From positions 744,001-808,000 of the forward strand of contig NZ_CP034842.1 in assembly GCF_004006635.1 (NCBI RefSeq): a stretch of DNA of 64,000 nt. The letters are read 5' to 3'. A model generated the notes under the pieces. That model worked only from the letters and a program-made list of their open reading frames with translations. It ran no database searches and was not told where the DNA came from. The position numbers and the translations under genes were made by a program. Positions 1 through 7,535 of this stretch are shown one piece after another (position 1 is the stretch's first letter; every line of letters starts with the position of its first letter). Source of the stretch: Fusobacterium necrophorum subsp. necrophorum (lineage in GTDB: Bacteria > Fusobacteriota > Fusobacteriia > Fusobacteriales > Fusobacteriaceae).

Positions 1-959
1 CTTTCAAGATTGACATTGTTAAACATGGAACTGTAAGCTCTTGCCAAACCTTCCAAATCATTTTTTTCATATACCAATGCCCAAGCGTAGGGATATACAC
101 TTCCTGTCATGTTTACTCCGTACTTTGCCAGAGTCTTCATTTTATAGCCGATATAAGGCCAGCATGGGATTCCTTCCATCATGATTCGATACTTTTCTTT
201 CCCTTTAAATGTTGTTTTTCCTGTTCTGGCATTTTCTTTCAGTTCTTCAATTAAAAGCTTGAAAGCTTCCGTGGTTTCTTTTTTTCCTCTATAACAAACA
301 ATCATTGCCATATAGGTAAATAAATCGAAGCCATTCATTGGAGAAGGATAGACATCTTTGGAGAGCTGCATGGATTCTTTCCACAGCTTTCCATTTTCAG
401 AGGATATCGCCATGACTTCTTCCAATTTTTTAGGATCAAATTTTTTTCCTGAAATTTCTTCCAATTGTTTGATTCCATGTTGAAATTGTCCCACAAAATA
501 TTTAATTCTTCTTTCGGAGACTTCATATTCGTTATTAAAAGGAGTATCTATCATAATCAGAGGAATATTCAATTCTTTTGCAAGATTTTCATACCATTTT
601 ACAATCATACTGCATATATTATTACAACAACATACGAAGTCGGGTTTCGGCATATTGATATTCTCCGAACCGCTTTCTAAAAAACCGAAATTTGTTCTTG
701 CATAGGCACACAAATCGATAGAGTACCCTTTACTTTCTGCAATTTCCTGTAATTTTAAAGATTCTCTTTTTGCGGCAAGCCCTGCTGCTTGATTTTCCGG
801 AAAACAAAGCGGTAAGCCGAAACATTCCACAAGCTCCTGCGGGAAGACGGAGGCGGACCAACCAACAGGGATTCCCTTCGCTTTTGCATCCCATGCATCT
901 TTATATGACTGTGCCAATAAACCATTCACTACCTGAACTGCACTTTTCTTTTCTTCCAT
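1..959 (-). CDS. 2-hydroxyacyl-CoA dehydratase subunit, HadB/HgdA-like (3' end outside window)
   Basis: Oxygen-sensitive iron-sulfur dehydratase subunit that removes water from a 2-hydroxyacyl-CoA to give the 2-enoyl-CoA. 319 codons are visible and the C-terminus is off the left edge. The start is an ATG directly after an in-frame TGA, with AAGGGGTGAT as ribosome site. The N-terminal part carries PVGWSASVFPQEL, SIDLCAYARTNFG and CCCNNICSMIVKWYEN, the cysteine-rich stretch expected to bind the cluster, followed by PSPMNGFDLFTYMA. These are typical of the HadB / HgdA group. It is the last visible gene of an operon with a class III CoA transferase and EtfAB, so the pathway is activation, dehydration and Etf-linked reduction of a 2-hydroxyacid. 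The substrate (lactate, 2-hydroxyisocaproate, phenyllactate or 2-hydroxyglutarate) cannot be read from the sequence. Confidence 0.85.
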   Translation of the reverse strand, partial: MEEKKSAVQVVNGLLAQSYKDAWDAKAKGIPVGWSASVFPQELVECFGLPLCFPENQAAGLAAKRESLKLQEIAESKGYSIDLCAYARTNFGFLESGSENINMPKPDFVCCCNNICSMIVKWYENLAKELNIPLIMIDTPFNNEYEVSERRIKYFVGQFQHGIKQLEEISGKKFDPKKLEEVMAISSENGKLWKESMQLSKDVYPSPMNGFDLFTYMAMIVCYRGKKETTEAFKLLIEELKENARTGKTTFKGKEKYRIMMEGIPCWPYIGYKMKTLAKYGVNMTGSVYPYAWALVYEKNDLEGLARAYSSMFNNVNLE

Positions 960-1046
960 TCATACATCACCCCTTACAAAACCCGTTCCAATATTTTGTA
1001 TTCCTTTCCATTTTATGTACCGTTTTACTCCCCAGATAAAAAATTT

Positions 1047-2258
1047 CTAGGCGATTATCTTTTTTTCTTTTAAGCTGTCAATCTTTTCTTTTCCATATCC
1101 TATTTTCTTTAGACTTTCTTCTGTATGTTCTCCTAATTTTGGTGCTCTGACAAACTTTTTCCTACCATATTCTTCAAATAGCACCGGAGTATTGTATAAA
1201 ATTCCCTCGTGTCCATTTTCATAGGTATGTTTGAACAAATAGTCATTTGCCCAACATTGTTCATCCTTCAATACCTCTCCGGGAGTTTGTAATTTTTCAA
1301 ATGGAATTCCTGCTTCTGCTAAACGTTTCATCCATTCGGATACCGGCTTTTGAATAAAAATATCCTCCAGTATCGGAATAAATTCTTCTGAATTGGCAAT
1401 TCCTCCTTTTAGTGTCGAAAATTTTCCTCCAATCAAATCAGGTCTATCAATGACAAGATTACAGAAATTCGGGAACCATTTCTCATATTGGAAAAAGGCA
1501 ATTTGAATCCATTCATCATCCTGCGTTTTAAAAGTGGTATTGATAGGATTCGGCGGCATACGTCTTGTGATAGGCATTTCATATCCGTATTGAGAACTTA
1601 CAATGGGAAGCCCCATTCCGAATACGGCTGTATGAAATAATGCTACCTTTACTTTTTCTCCAACTCCTATTCTGTCTCTTCTATGGATTGCTGCCAATAT
1701 TCCGGCTGCTAAACTCATTCCGGCATAGTGATCTCCAAAAGCTGCTGCCGTGTTACAAGGGGAAGTTCCTTTTTCCATAAGGCCTAAGGCAACTCCTCCT
1801 CTGGCAAAGTAGGCTGTATAGTCAAAGGCAGGAGTATCCTTCGCCGGACCTTTTTCTCCATATCCAAGTAAGTGCCCATAGATAATTTTGGGATTTATTT
1901 CCTTCATTGTTTGATAATCAAGTTTTGATTTTACCAGAGCTTTTTGTCTGGTATTTGTCAAGAATATATCCGCATTCCTTACTAAATCATAGATTACTTC
2001 CTGCCCTTCTTTTGTGTTGGCATCTATGACAATTCCTTTTTTTCCGGCATTTTCATTTTCAAAAAGCGGATTTTCTACTTCGTCAATAGGAGAACACCAT
2101 TGCATTCCGACAATTCTCATCGTATCTCCAAACGAAGGTTCGATTTTTATGACATCTGCTCCCCAATCTGCCAACAATCTTCCACAACATGGTCCTGCAA
2201 CAAAATTTGCAAACTCGATTACTTTTAATCCTTCCAGCATGTTTTGTTCTTTATTCAT
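1047..2258 (-). CDS. class III (CaiB/BaiF) CoA transferase, HadA-like
   Basis: Transfers CoA between an acyl-CoA and a 2-hydroxyacid, feeding the dehydratase encoded next. 403 residues, normal for the family. It has the N-terminal Rossmann-like LEGLKVIEFANFVAGPCCGRLLADWGADVIKIE signature region (about residues 7-40). The predicted catalytic aspartate lies in AAFGDHYAG, and the HTAVFGMGL / RMPPNPI segments are typical of CaiB proteins. The frame is open 13 codons further upstream, but AAGGAGGG lies 6 bases before the ATG at 2258, so the shorter start is chosen. It begins 22 bases after etfA ends and is followed 87 bases on by the dehydratase gene. HadA/FldA-type enzymes are the closest functional analogues by context; exact substrate not determinable. 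Confidence 0.87.
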   Translation of the reverse strand: MNKEQNMLEGLKVIEFANFVAGPCCGRLLADWGADVIKIEPSFGDTMRIVGMQWCSPIDEVENPLFENENAGKKGIVIDANTKEGQEVIYDLVRNADIFLTNTRQKALVKSKLDYQTMKEINPKIIYGHLLGYGEKGPAKDTPAFDYTAYFARGGVALGLMEKGTSPCNTAAAFGDHYAGMSLAAGILAAIHRRDRIGVGEKVKVALFHTAVFGMGLPIVSSQYGYEMPITRRMPPNPINTTFKTQDDEWIQIAFFQYEKWFPNFCNLVIDRPDLIGGKFSTLKGGIANSEEFIPILEDIFIQKPVSEWMKRLAEAGIPFEKLQTPGEVLKDEQCWANDYLFKHTYENGHEGILYNTPVLFEEYGRKKFVRAPKLGEHTEESLKKIGYGKEKIDSLKEKKIIA

Positions 2259-2280
2259 GTTTTCCCTCCTTGAAATTTTC

Positions 2281-3303
2281 CTAGAAATACACTCCATTTA
2301 TTTTTTCTTTTTCTTGCTTTTCTTTTTTTAAACATTCTATCAGTTTTGGGATAACAGTATTGACATCTCCGACAATCCCCAGATCAGCTACTTTAAAAAT
2401 AGGGGCTTCTTCATCTCGATTCACGGCAATAATACATTCTGATTCTTCCATTCCTGCTAAATGCTGAATCGCTCCACTGATACCAAGTGCAAAATAAGCT
2501 TGGGGTCTTACTGTTTTTCCTGTTTGGCCAACTTGTCTATCCTTGGAGATCCAACCTGCATCTACGGTTGCTCTGGAAGCTGATACCTCAGCTCCTAACA
2601 AATCAGCCAATTCTTGCAACAGATTGAAGTTCTCCGGAGCTCCAATTCCTCTTCCTCCTGAAACCAATACAGCTGCTTCTGTAATATCTTTTCGTTTACT
2701 TTCCCGTTTTATGACTTCCTTTAGGACAATATTCATATCGGTTTCTGTAAATTTCACATTTTCTTCAATAATTTCCCCTTGTGCCTTCATATCGGCATCC
2801 AATGCCTTCATGACCCCCGGTCTTACTGTTGCCATTTGCGGTCTATGATTTTCACATAATATGGTTGCCATCAGATTTCCTCCAAAAGCCGGTCTGGTCA
2901 TCATAAGATGTCTCGTATTTTCATCAATTTCAAGAGCTGTACAATCTGCGGTCAATCCTGTATGAAGTCTTGCGGCCAATCTGGGAGCTAAATCTCTTCC
3001 GATGGAACTCGCTCCGTACAATACAATTTCCGGATTATATTTTTTTATAATGGTATAGATTGCTTTGGCATAGGGTTCTGTGACATATTCTTGTAACATC
3101 TCATTTTCTATAACAATTACTTTATCGGCACCATGATGAATTAGAGTTTCCGCTTTGGATTTGATATTTGCTCCGACTAACATAGCTACCACTTTTTGTC
3201 CTAATGTTTCTGCCAATTCCTTGGACTTTCCTAATAATTCTATTCCTACTTTCTGCAATTCTCCGTCTCTTTGTTCTATGAATACAAATACATCTCTACT
3301 CAT
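2281..3303 (-). CDS. etfA: electron transfer flavoprotein alpha subunit
   Basis: Large subunit of the heterodimeric flavoprotein that exchanges electrons with an acyl-CoA dehydrogenase. The N-terminal domain ends with ALYGASSIGRDLAPRLA-like residues. The C-terminal FAD domain (from about residue 205) has GRGIGAPENF, GAEVSASRATVDAGW, RQVGQTGKTVRPQAYFA and GISGAIQHLAGM, all classic EtfA FAD-binding segments. Length 340 is typical. An ATG three codons upstream sits directly against the GGGGG ribosome site, so the start is placed at the second ATG with normal spacing. It lies 19 bases after etfB. No acyl-CoA dehydrogenase gene is visible in the window; it may lie past the left edge or elsewhere. 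Confidence 0.92.
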   Translation of the reverse strand: MSRDVFVFIEQRDGELQKVGIELLGKSKELAETLGQKVVAMLVGANIKSKAETLIHHGADKVIVIENEMLQEYVTEPYAKAIYTIIKKYNPEIVLYGASSIGRDLAPRLAARLHTGLTADCTALEIDENTRHLMMTRPAFGGNLMATILCENHRPQMATVRPGVMKALDADMKAQGEIIEENVKFTETDMNIVLKEVIKRESKRKDITEAAVLVSGGRGIGAPENFNLLQELADLLGAEVSASRATVDAGWISKDRQVGQTGKTVRPQAYFALGISGAIQHLAGMEESECIIAVNRDEEAPIFKVADLGIVGDVNTVIPKLIECLKKEKQEKEKINGVYF

Positions 3304-3322
3304 GTCATGCATCCCCCTTTTG

Positions 3323-4111
3323 TTAGATAATATATTTTTCTTTTAATTTTGCTAAAATAGCCTGAGCAATTTCTTCTGCCGTCATTCCCTTTAATAGAGT
3401 TCCTGCTCCCTTCCCTTGTTTTGGATAGGATTTTTTCACTTTTGTAGGGGAGCCTTTCAAACCTATATGTTCCAAATTGATATTTTCCTCAATATCATGA
3501 AGTCCCCATACGGTTATTTCTTTCTGATAGGCATCAAAAATACCTCCGACCGACATATATCTTGGCTGTGCCAACTCTGATAGGGCTGTAATCACACAGG
3601 GCATTTTGATTTCAATTTTGTGGTATCTGTCTTCAAATTGTCTTTTTACAATGAGAGTATCACCATTTTTTTGAACCTCTTCCACATAACTGACTTGAGG
3701 CAAATGTAGATGTTCTGCCAACTGTGGACCCACTTGGGCGGTATCTCCATCAATAGCCTGTCTTCCCGTAATGATTAAATCATAGTGGAGCTTCTTTAAA
3801 GCTCCTGCCAAGGTACAGGAAGTGGCCCAAGTATCTGCTCCTCCAAAGGCTCTATCTGTGAGTAAAATTGCTTCGTCTGCTCCCATCGCCAAAGCTTCTC
3901 TTAATGCTAAATCTGCTTGTGGAGGTCCCATGGTCAAAACAGTTACATGCGCATTGTACTGGTCTTTCAATCGCAATGCCATTTCCAATCCTGATTTATC
4001 ATCCGGATTTATGATGCTCGGAACTCCTTCTCTGATTAAAGTATTTGTTTTTGGGTCTAATCTCACTTCTGTCGTATCGGGTACTTGCTTCATACAAACT
4101 ATTATTTTCAT
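3323..4111 (-). CDS. etfB: electron transfer flavoprotein beta subunit
   Basis: Small Etf subunit, 262 residues, first gene of the operon. MKIIVCMKQVPDT at the N-terminus, IINPDDKSGLEMALRLKD, and RQAIDGDTAQVGPQLAEHL (about residues 120-138) match EtfB. The DGDTAQVGPQ segment is characteristic of the anaerobic Etf group in which EtfB holds the second FAD used for electron bifurcation. That is family knowledge; actual bifurcation here is inference. The ribosome site is AAGGAGG, 6 bases before ATG. Its upstream spacer carries a promoter and candidate GntR operators. Confidence 0.93.
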   Translation of the reverse strand: MKIIVCMKQVPDTTEVRLDPKTNTLIREGVPSIINPDDKSGLEMALRLKDQYNAHVTVLTMGPPQADLALREALAMGADEAILLTDRAFGGADTWATSCTLAGALKKLHYDLIITGRQAIDGDTAQVGPQLAEHLHLPQVSYVEEVQKNGDTLIVKRQFEDRYHKIEIKMPCVITALSELAQPRYMSVGGIFDAYQKEITVWGLHDIEENINLEHIGLKGSPTKVKKSYPKQGKGAGTLLKGMTAEEIAQAILAKLKEKYII

Positions 4112-4233
4112 ATCTCCTCCTTGTAGAACGAAAACATAGTAAAACTATATTTCCATTTGCTTGATAGCTTTTTTTATGACAGATCTTATGATAAGAAAAC
4201 AAATTTTTTAAATATCATACCTATTTAAAAGTC

Positions 4234-4246
4234 ATCTTACCAATTT
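4234..4246 (-). promoter_or_regulatory. candidate GntR/FadR operator, repeat copy 1
   Basis: Thirteen-base direct repeat ATCTTACCAATTT (plus strand). Read on the minus strand it is AAATTGGTAAGAT, containing the AATTGGT half of the LldR/PdhR-type operator AATTGGTnnnACCAATT. It lies just downstream of the predicted etfB promoter. Confidence 0.5.
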
Positions 4247-4252
4247 AATAAA

Positions 4253-4281
4253 AATATACCCCTATTTTTTAAGAAAAGCAA
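4253..4281 (-). promoter_or_regulatory. candidate sigma-70 promoter of the etfB operon
   Basis: Read on the minus strand: TTGCTT, 17-base spacer, TATATT, about 140 bases before the etfB ATG. A FadR-type half operator (AATTGGTAAGAT on this strand) starts 6 bases downstream of the -10 box, where a repressor would block transcription. It lies in the 434-base spacer 4112-4545, otherwise very AT-rich and without a recognisable gene. Confidence 0.55.
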
Positions 4282-4389
4282 GGAAAATTTTCAAAAATAT
4301 AAAAATCATATTTCTGGATTTTTACGGAAAATCAAGCGAAATATATAGTTTTAAGGGTGTTTTGGTATGAAAAATAAATCCGAAAAAAT

Positions 4390-4402
4390 ATCTTACCAAT
4401 TT
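4390..4402 (-). promoter_or_regulatory. candidate GntR/FadR operator, repeat copy 2
   Basis: Exact second copy of the 13-base repeat ATCTTACCAATTT, 156 bases from copy 1, in the same spacer between the regulator gene and etfB. Spacing and identity suggest paired operators, possibly with looping. Confidence 0.45.
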
Positions 4403-4419
4403 TTAAAAACATAAAAAAT

Positions 4420-4428
4420 GGTATTACC
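4420..4428. promoter_or_regulatory. GGTATTACC palindrome, candidate GntR operator core
   Basis: GGT-ATT-ACC is the exact GGTnnnACC core of FadR-subfamily operators and is palindromic. It lies 18 bases from the second 13-base repeat and just beyond the regulator gene's terminator. Confidence 0.4.
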
Positions 4429-4441
4429 TTTTTTTAAAAAA

Positions 4442-4470
4442 TAAAAAAAGCCGTCTCAAAAAAGACAGCT
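4442..4470 (-). terminator. rho-independent terminator of the GntR-family gene
   Basis: Minus strand: AGCTGTCT, 6-base loop, AGACGGCT (8-base stem with one G-U pair), followed by seven T. It starts 76 bases after the stop codon of the regulator gene, separating it from the etf operon. Confidence 0.75.
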
Positions 4471-4545
4471 TCTTTTATATCACGAGATATTTTTGAAAAA
4501 TGGAAAGATTGGAATGGAAATATATTGAAATATATTCAAGATAAC

Positions 4546-5262
4546 TCATTTTAATATCAATTCTCTTACTTTCCTAAAGTGCCGTTCCATAAAAATAAGT
4601 GCAACAGTGGAGTCTCTATCCTTGATAGCATCGAAAATATAAATATGATAGTCGATAATATCCTGATTTTTTTCTCCATTTAAATAGATTAAATGTACAG
4701 AGTTTTTAATACAACGATTGAAAAAATTCCTTATTGCCGCAAAAGTCTCCATAATTAAAATATTGTGTGACATTACTGCGATCTGCTCATGGAATGATAA
4801 ATCTAACTCTTCCAGTTCTTGAGAACTGTTTGTTTCTTTCATTCTACGTAGAATACATTCCAATTCAGCTATTTCTTCATCAGTTGCATTTAAAGCCGCC
4901 AGTTTAACTGAGGAATATTCAAACATTTCTCGAAACTCTATAACTTCCCTGTCCGATACATTATTTGTGTTATAGATAATATCTAAAGAGTCCACCATTA
5001 ATTTTTCAATGTTATTTCTTACATAGGTTCCACTTCCCTGTTTCACTTCGAGTAGACCTAAAATTTCAAGTCCCCTGACAGCTTCTCTTATAGAGGGTCT
5101 TCCCACTTTATATTCTTCCGCTAAATCTCTTTCTGGAGGCAGCTTATCTCCTATCTTGATTTTACCTGAAAAAATTTTTTCTTTGATTTTATCTATGACC
5201 TTAAGATATTGTGCTTTGTTTTCATTATTTTTTTTTGTGTTTGAAATAGGTACTTCTGACAT
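4546..5262 (-). CDS. GntR-family transcriptional regulator, FadR/FCD type
   Basis: DNA-binding regulator of 238 residues. The N-terminal winged helix (about residues 19-85) contains KIKIGDKLPPERDLAEEYKV, GRPSIREAVRGLEILGL and VKQGSGTYV, the GntR signature. The C-terminal all-helical FCD domain (about 100-235) has EFREMFEYSSVKLAA, DLSFHEQIAVMSHN and YHIYIFDAIKDRD, with the metal-binding His positions expected of the FCD group. Such proteins sense small organic acids, often lactate or 2-keto/hydroxy acids. It lies upstream of and co-oriented with the etf-CoA transferase-dehydratase operon, and the intervening DNA carries three FadR-like operator elements, so it most likely controls that operon. 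No good ribosome site precedes the ATG; AGGAGGG is about 40 bases too far upstream. Confidence 0.9.
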   Translation of the reverse strand: MSEVPISNTKKNNENKAQYLKVIDKIKEKIFSGKIKIGDKLPPERDLAEEYKVGRPSIREAVRGLEILGLLEVKQGSGTYVRNNIEKLMVDSLDIIYNTNNVSDREVIEFREMFEYSSVKLAALNATDEEIAELECILRRMKETNSSQELEELDLSFHEQIAVMSHNILIMETFAAIRNFFNRCIKNSVHLIYLNGEKNQDIIDYHIYIFDAIKDRDSTVALIFMERHFRKVRELILK

Positions 5263-5708
5263 AATTTTTTATATAATAATATTCACAAAGGATATTATTA
5301 AACCCTCCTACTCTTAAATTTGATTTTCATTATATGATAAATCACAAAAGTAATGTGATAAAATTTTATATATTTTTACTCTTTTATATTTTACATGAGA
5401 ATTTTAATCATCCTACAAGAAGAATGAAAGTTTACTCTTGTAAATCCTGGAAAAGTGATATAACTCTTATAAGCATTCTAACATATTTTGAAAAAATAAG
5501 ATAGGGTTAAAAGTTATATGATGGCATAACTAATTCTGCGGAAGTTCCCGCAATCTTTAACGGTGATATCTTCAAAAGTCGGGGATAAGGGCAAGAATAT
5601 TGTCCACTTGTATGTTTAGGCTGGATATGTTCCAATCTTTTTACTTAGTACAGAGGAGAAAATAAAATGGTTCTTTATCAATATACGTTGACAAAGAACC
5701 TAATTTTT
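5263..5708. other. 446-base spacer, no confident gene
   Basis: Holds the terminator of the MetA fusion gene at its right end and a TATAAT-like -10 for the regulator gene (minus strand, 5329-5334). Positions about 5520-5640 are less AT-rich than the rest and include a TGCGG/CCGCA hairpin. On the minus strand about 32 consecutive sense codons read as protein-like sequence ending in RISYAII and a stop. This could be a decayed gene end or a small RNA; I recognise neither. Confidence 0.4.
5661..5700 (-). terminator. terminator of the metA-aspartokinase gene
   Basis: 13-base stem (GGTTCTTTGTCAA / TTGATAAAGAACC on the minus strand, one G-U pair) with a 6-base loop, then ATTTTATTTT. It begins 8 bases beyond the stop codon. 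T-rich on both sides, so it may work in both directions. Confidence 0.8.
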
Positions 5709-7508
5709 TTATTTTTTTTGAACGATCGTTCCCTTTCCCGAAGGATTATTGGTATTACGGATATGAATAGGAATCTCCTGCTTCATCACAGGTTCAATGG
5801 CATCCAAATGATACACATTGGCACCTTTTTCCGCCATACGTAAAAGTTGTTCATAGCTCAGGTGATCAATGGTTTTTGCAGTTTTATCTTTATTTGGGTC
5901 TGCGGTCATAACTCCGTCCACATCAGTCCAGTTTTCATAGAGCTCCGAATGTAAAGCTCCTGCAATAATCGAGCCGGTGATATCCGAGCCTCCACGGTCA
6001 AATGTTTTTATTTCCCCATTCTCTGTTTTTCCATAAAATCCGGGAACCACGAACTTCAAGTGATTTGCCATTCTTTGACGAATGGCTTGGTATGTTTTTC
6101 GTTTATTGAGTGCACCGTTATTATCAAAGAAAATAATATCTTCCGCATCCAGAAATTCATAGTTTAAATATTTTGCCATGAGGATTGCATTTAAATATTC
6201 TCCCCGGCTCAGAATGAAATCACGATTGTCGGAATCTTTGATTTTGGAAATGACATTTTGAATGATAGCTACGGTCTCTTGACTCAATTCCAAGTCCTTT
6301 GCAATCTCTGTAAAACGATTTATAATGATGTCCAGAGACTTTTCTTTTTTCTCTTCATTTTCTTTCCGAAATCTTCGTATTTTTTCTTCCAATTGCATTA
6401 GATCGTTATTGTCTTTTTTTAAGATATAGTATTGATTTAGAATATCTGTAATTTTGGTATCTTTTTCATTTCTTTTTCCGGGTGCGGAGACTACAATAAT
6501 CTCACGTTCTTCGGAAGAATATATAATATCTTTTACTTTTGAAAATTGCCCTGCATCACTTAAGGAACTTCCACCAAACTTTGCCACCTTTTTCTTGGAA
6601 ATTTGGGAGATATCATAAGGAGTTTCTTGATATACGCAGTAATTCAACCAGTTGGAAAAAAATAGATTTGCGTGGGAACGCCATTTGACCTTAATTCCTT
6701 TGGCTTCATCATTATCGATGAAATAATTTTCCGGAATATCTGTTCCGAGTCCTTTTGCTTTGTCTCTCAGATATTCTTGATACAGAGTATCTTCCTCATA
6801 CTCGAAATGTCCGGCAACAAATAGGAAACGGCCGTCTTTACTGGAGACTAAGTTTGCTCCAATGTCTTCTCGACCTGCCCATACATCTAAATCCGGATGA
6901 GACAGTACATCTTTTAATTCATTATAGGTATATCGTGATTGCGGAATAAAAAAGCTGTCATCAAATCCCTTTGTCAAAGTACCGCGTTTTTTTAAATCAA
7001 ATTCATATACACCGAAGATTTTCTTGGATTTCTGATGTTTTTTTATTCCATAGTAATGATACAGTGCCGCTTGTGATGCCCAGCAAATAAACATTGTCGA
7101 AAACACATGTTCCTTTGCATATTCCAGAATTTCAGTAAATTCTTGCCAATAATCAACATTTTCATATTCCATAGTTTCAATGGGAGCCCCCGTGATAATC
7201 ATGGCATCATATTTATTTTGTTTAATTTCGTCAAAGGTTTTGTAGAATCGATGCAAATGACTATAATCCGTGTTTTTGGATTTATGGCTGTCGGTTCGTA
7301 TCAAATCCACATGGACTTGTAATGCAGTATTGGACAACATGCGAAGAAGTTGGGTTTCTGTTTCTTCCTTTTTCGGCATCAAATTCAGAATGGCCAGTTT
7401 TAAAGGACGGATATCCTGTGTTTCTGCTCGTTGCGTTGTCATGGTAAAAATTTGTTCTTTCTCCAATATACTTTTAGCAGGAAGATCACTTGGTATTACT
7501 AAAGGCAT
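5709..7508 (-). CDS. metA: fusion: homoserine O-acetyltransferase (MetA) + aspartate kinase
   Basis: One uninterrupted 599-residue frame joining two enzymes. Residues 1-300 are MetA: nucleophile Cys142 in MFICWASQAALY, His234 and Glu236 in VAGHFEYEED, and Glu111 in GAPIETMEY. In studied MetA proteins Glu at 111 goes with acetyl-CoA use and Gly with succinyl-CoA, so O-acetylhomoserine is the likely product. Residues 307-599 are an aspartokinase catalytic domain: KFGGSS (310-315), LSRGEYLNA, DRGGSD (504-509) and TDVDGVMTADP (528-538). The ACT regulatory domains that normally follow are missing; the protein stops at the end of the kinase fold. It therefore combines the first step of the aspartate pathway with the methionine branch step. 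It sits 27 bases downstream of metY, which uses O-acetylhomoserine. No homoserine dehydrogenase or aspartate semialdehyde dehydrogenase is nearby. Confidence 0.92.
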   Translation of the reverse strand: MPLVIPSDLPAKSILEKEQIFTMTTQRAETQDIRPLKLAILNLMPKKEETETQLLRMLSNTALQVHVDLIRTDSHKSKNTDYSHLHRFYKTFDEIKQNKYDAMIITGAPIETMEYENVDYWQEFTEILEYAKEHVFSTMFICWASQAALYHYYGIKKHQKSKKIFGVYEFDLKKRGTLTKGFDDSFFIPQSRYTYNELKDVLSHPDLDVWAGREDIGANLVSSKDGRFLFVAGHFEYEEDTLYQEYLRDKAKGLGTDIPENYFIDNDEAKGIKVKWRSHANLFFSNWLNYCVYQETPYDISQISKKKVAKFGGSSLSDAGQFSKVKDIIYSSEEREIIVVSAPGKRNEKDTKITDILNQYYILKKDNNDLMQLEEKIRRFRKENEEKKEKSLDIIINRFTEIAKDLELSQETVAIIQNVISKIKDSDNRDFILSRGEYLNAILMAKYLNYEFLDAEDIIFFDNNGALNKRKTYQAIRQRMANHLKFVVPGFYGKTENGEIKTFDRGGSDITGSIIAGALHSELYENWTDVDGVMTADPNKDKTAKTIDHLSYEQLLRMAEKGANVYHLDAIEPVMKQEIPIHIRNTNNPSGKGTIVQKK

Positions 7509-7535
7509 TTCTTTTTCCTCTCTTTCTAGTCTGTT

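Noticed and set aside
4112..4545. Riboswitch in the etfB leader
   Set aside because: The region is AT-rich with repeats and a promoter; I could not build a conserved riboswitch core.
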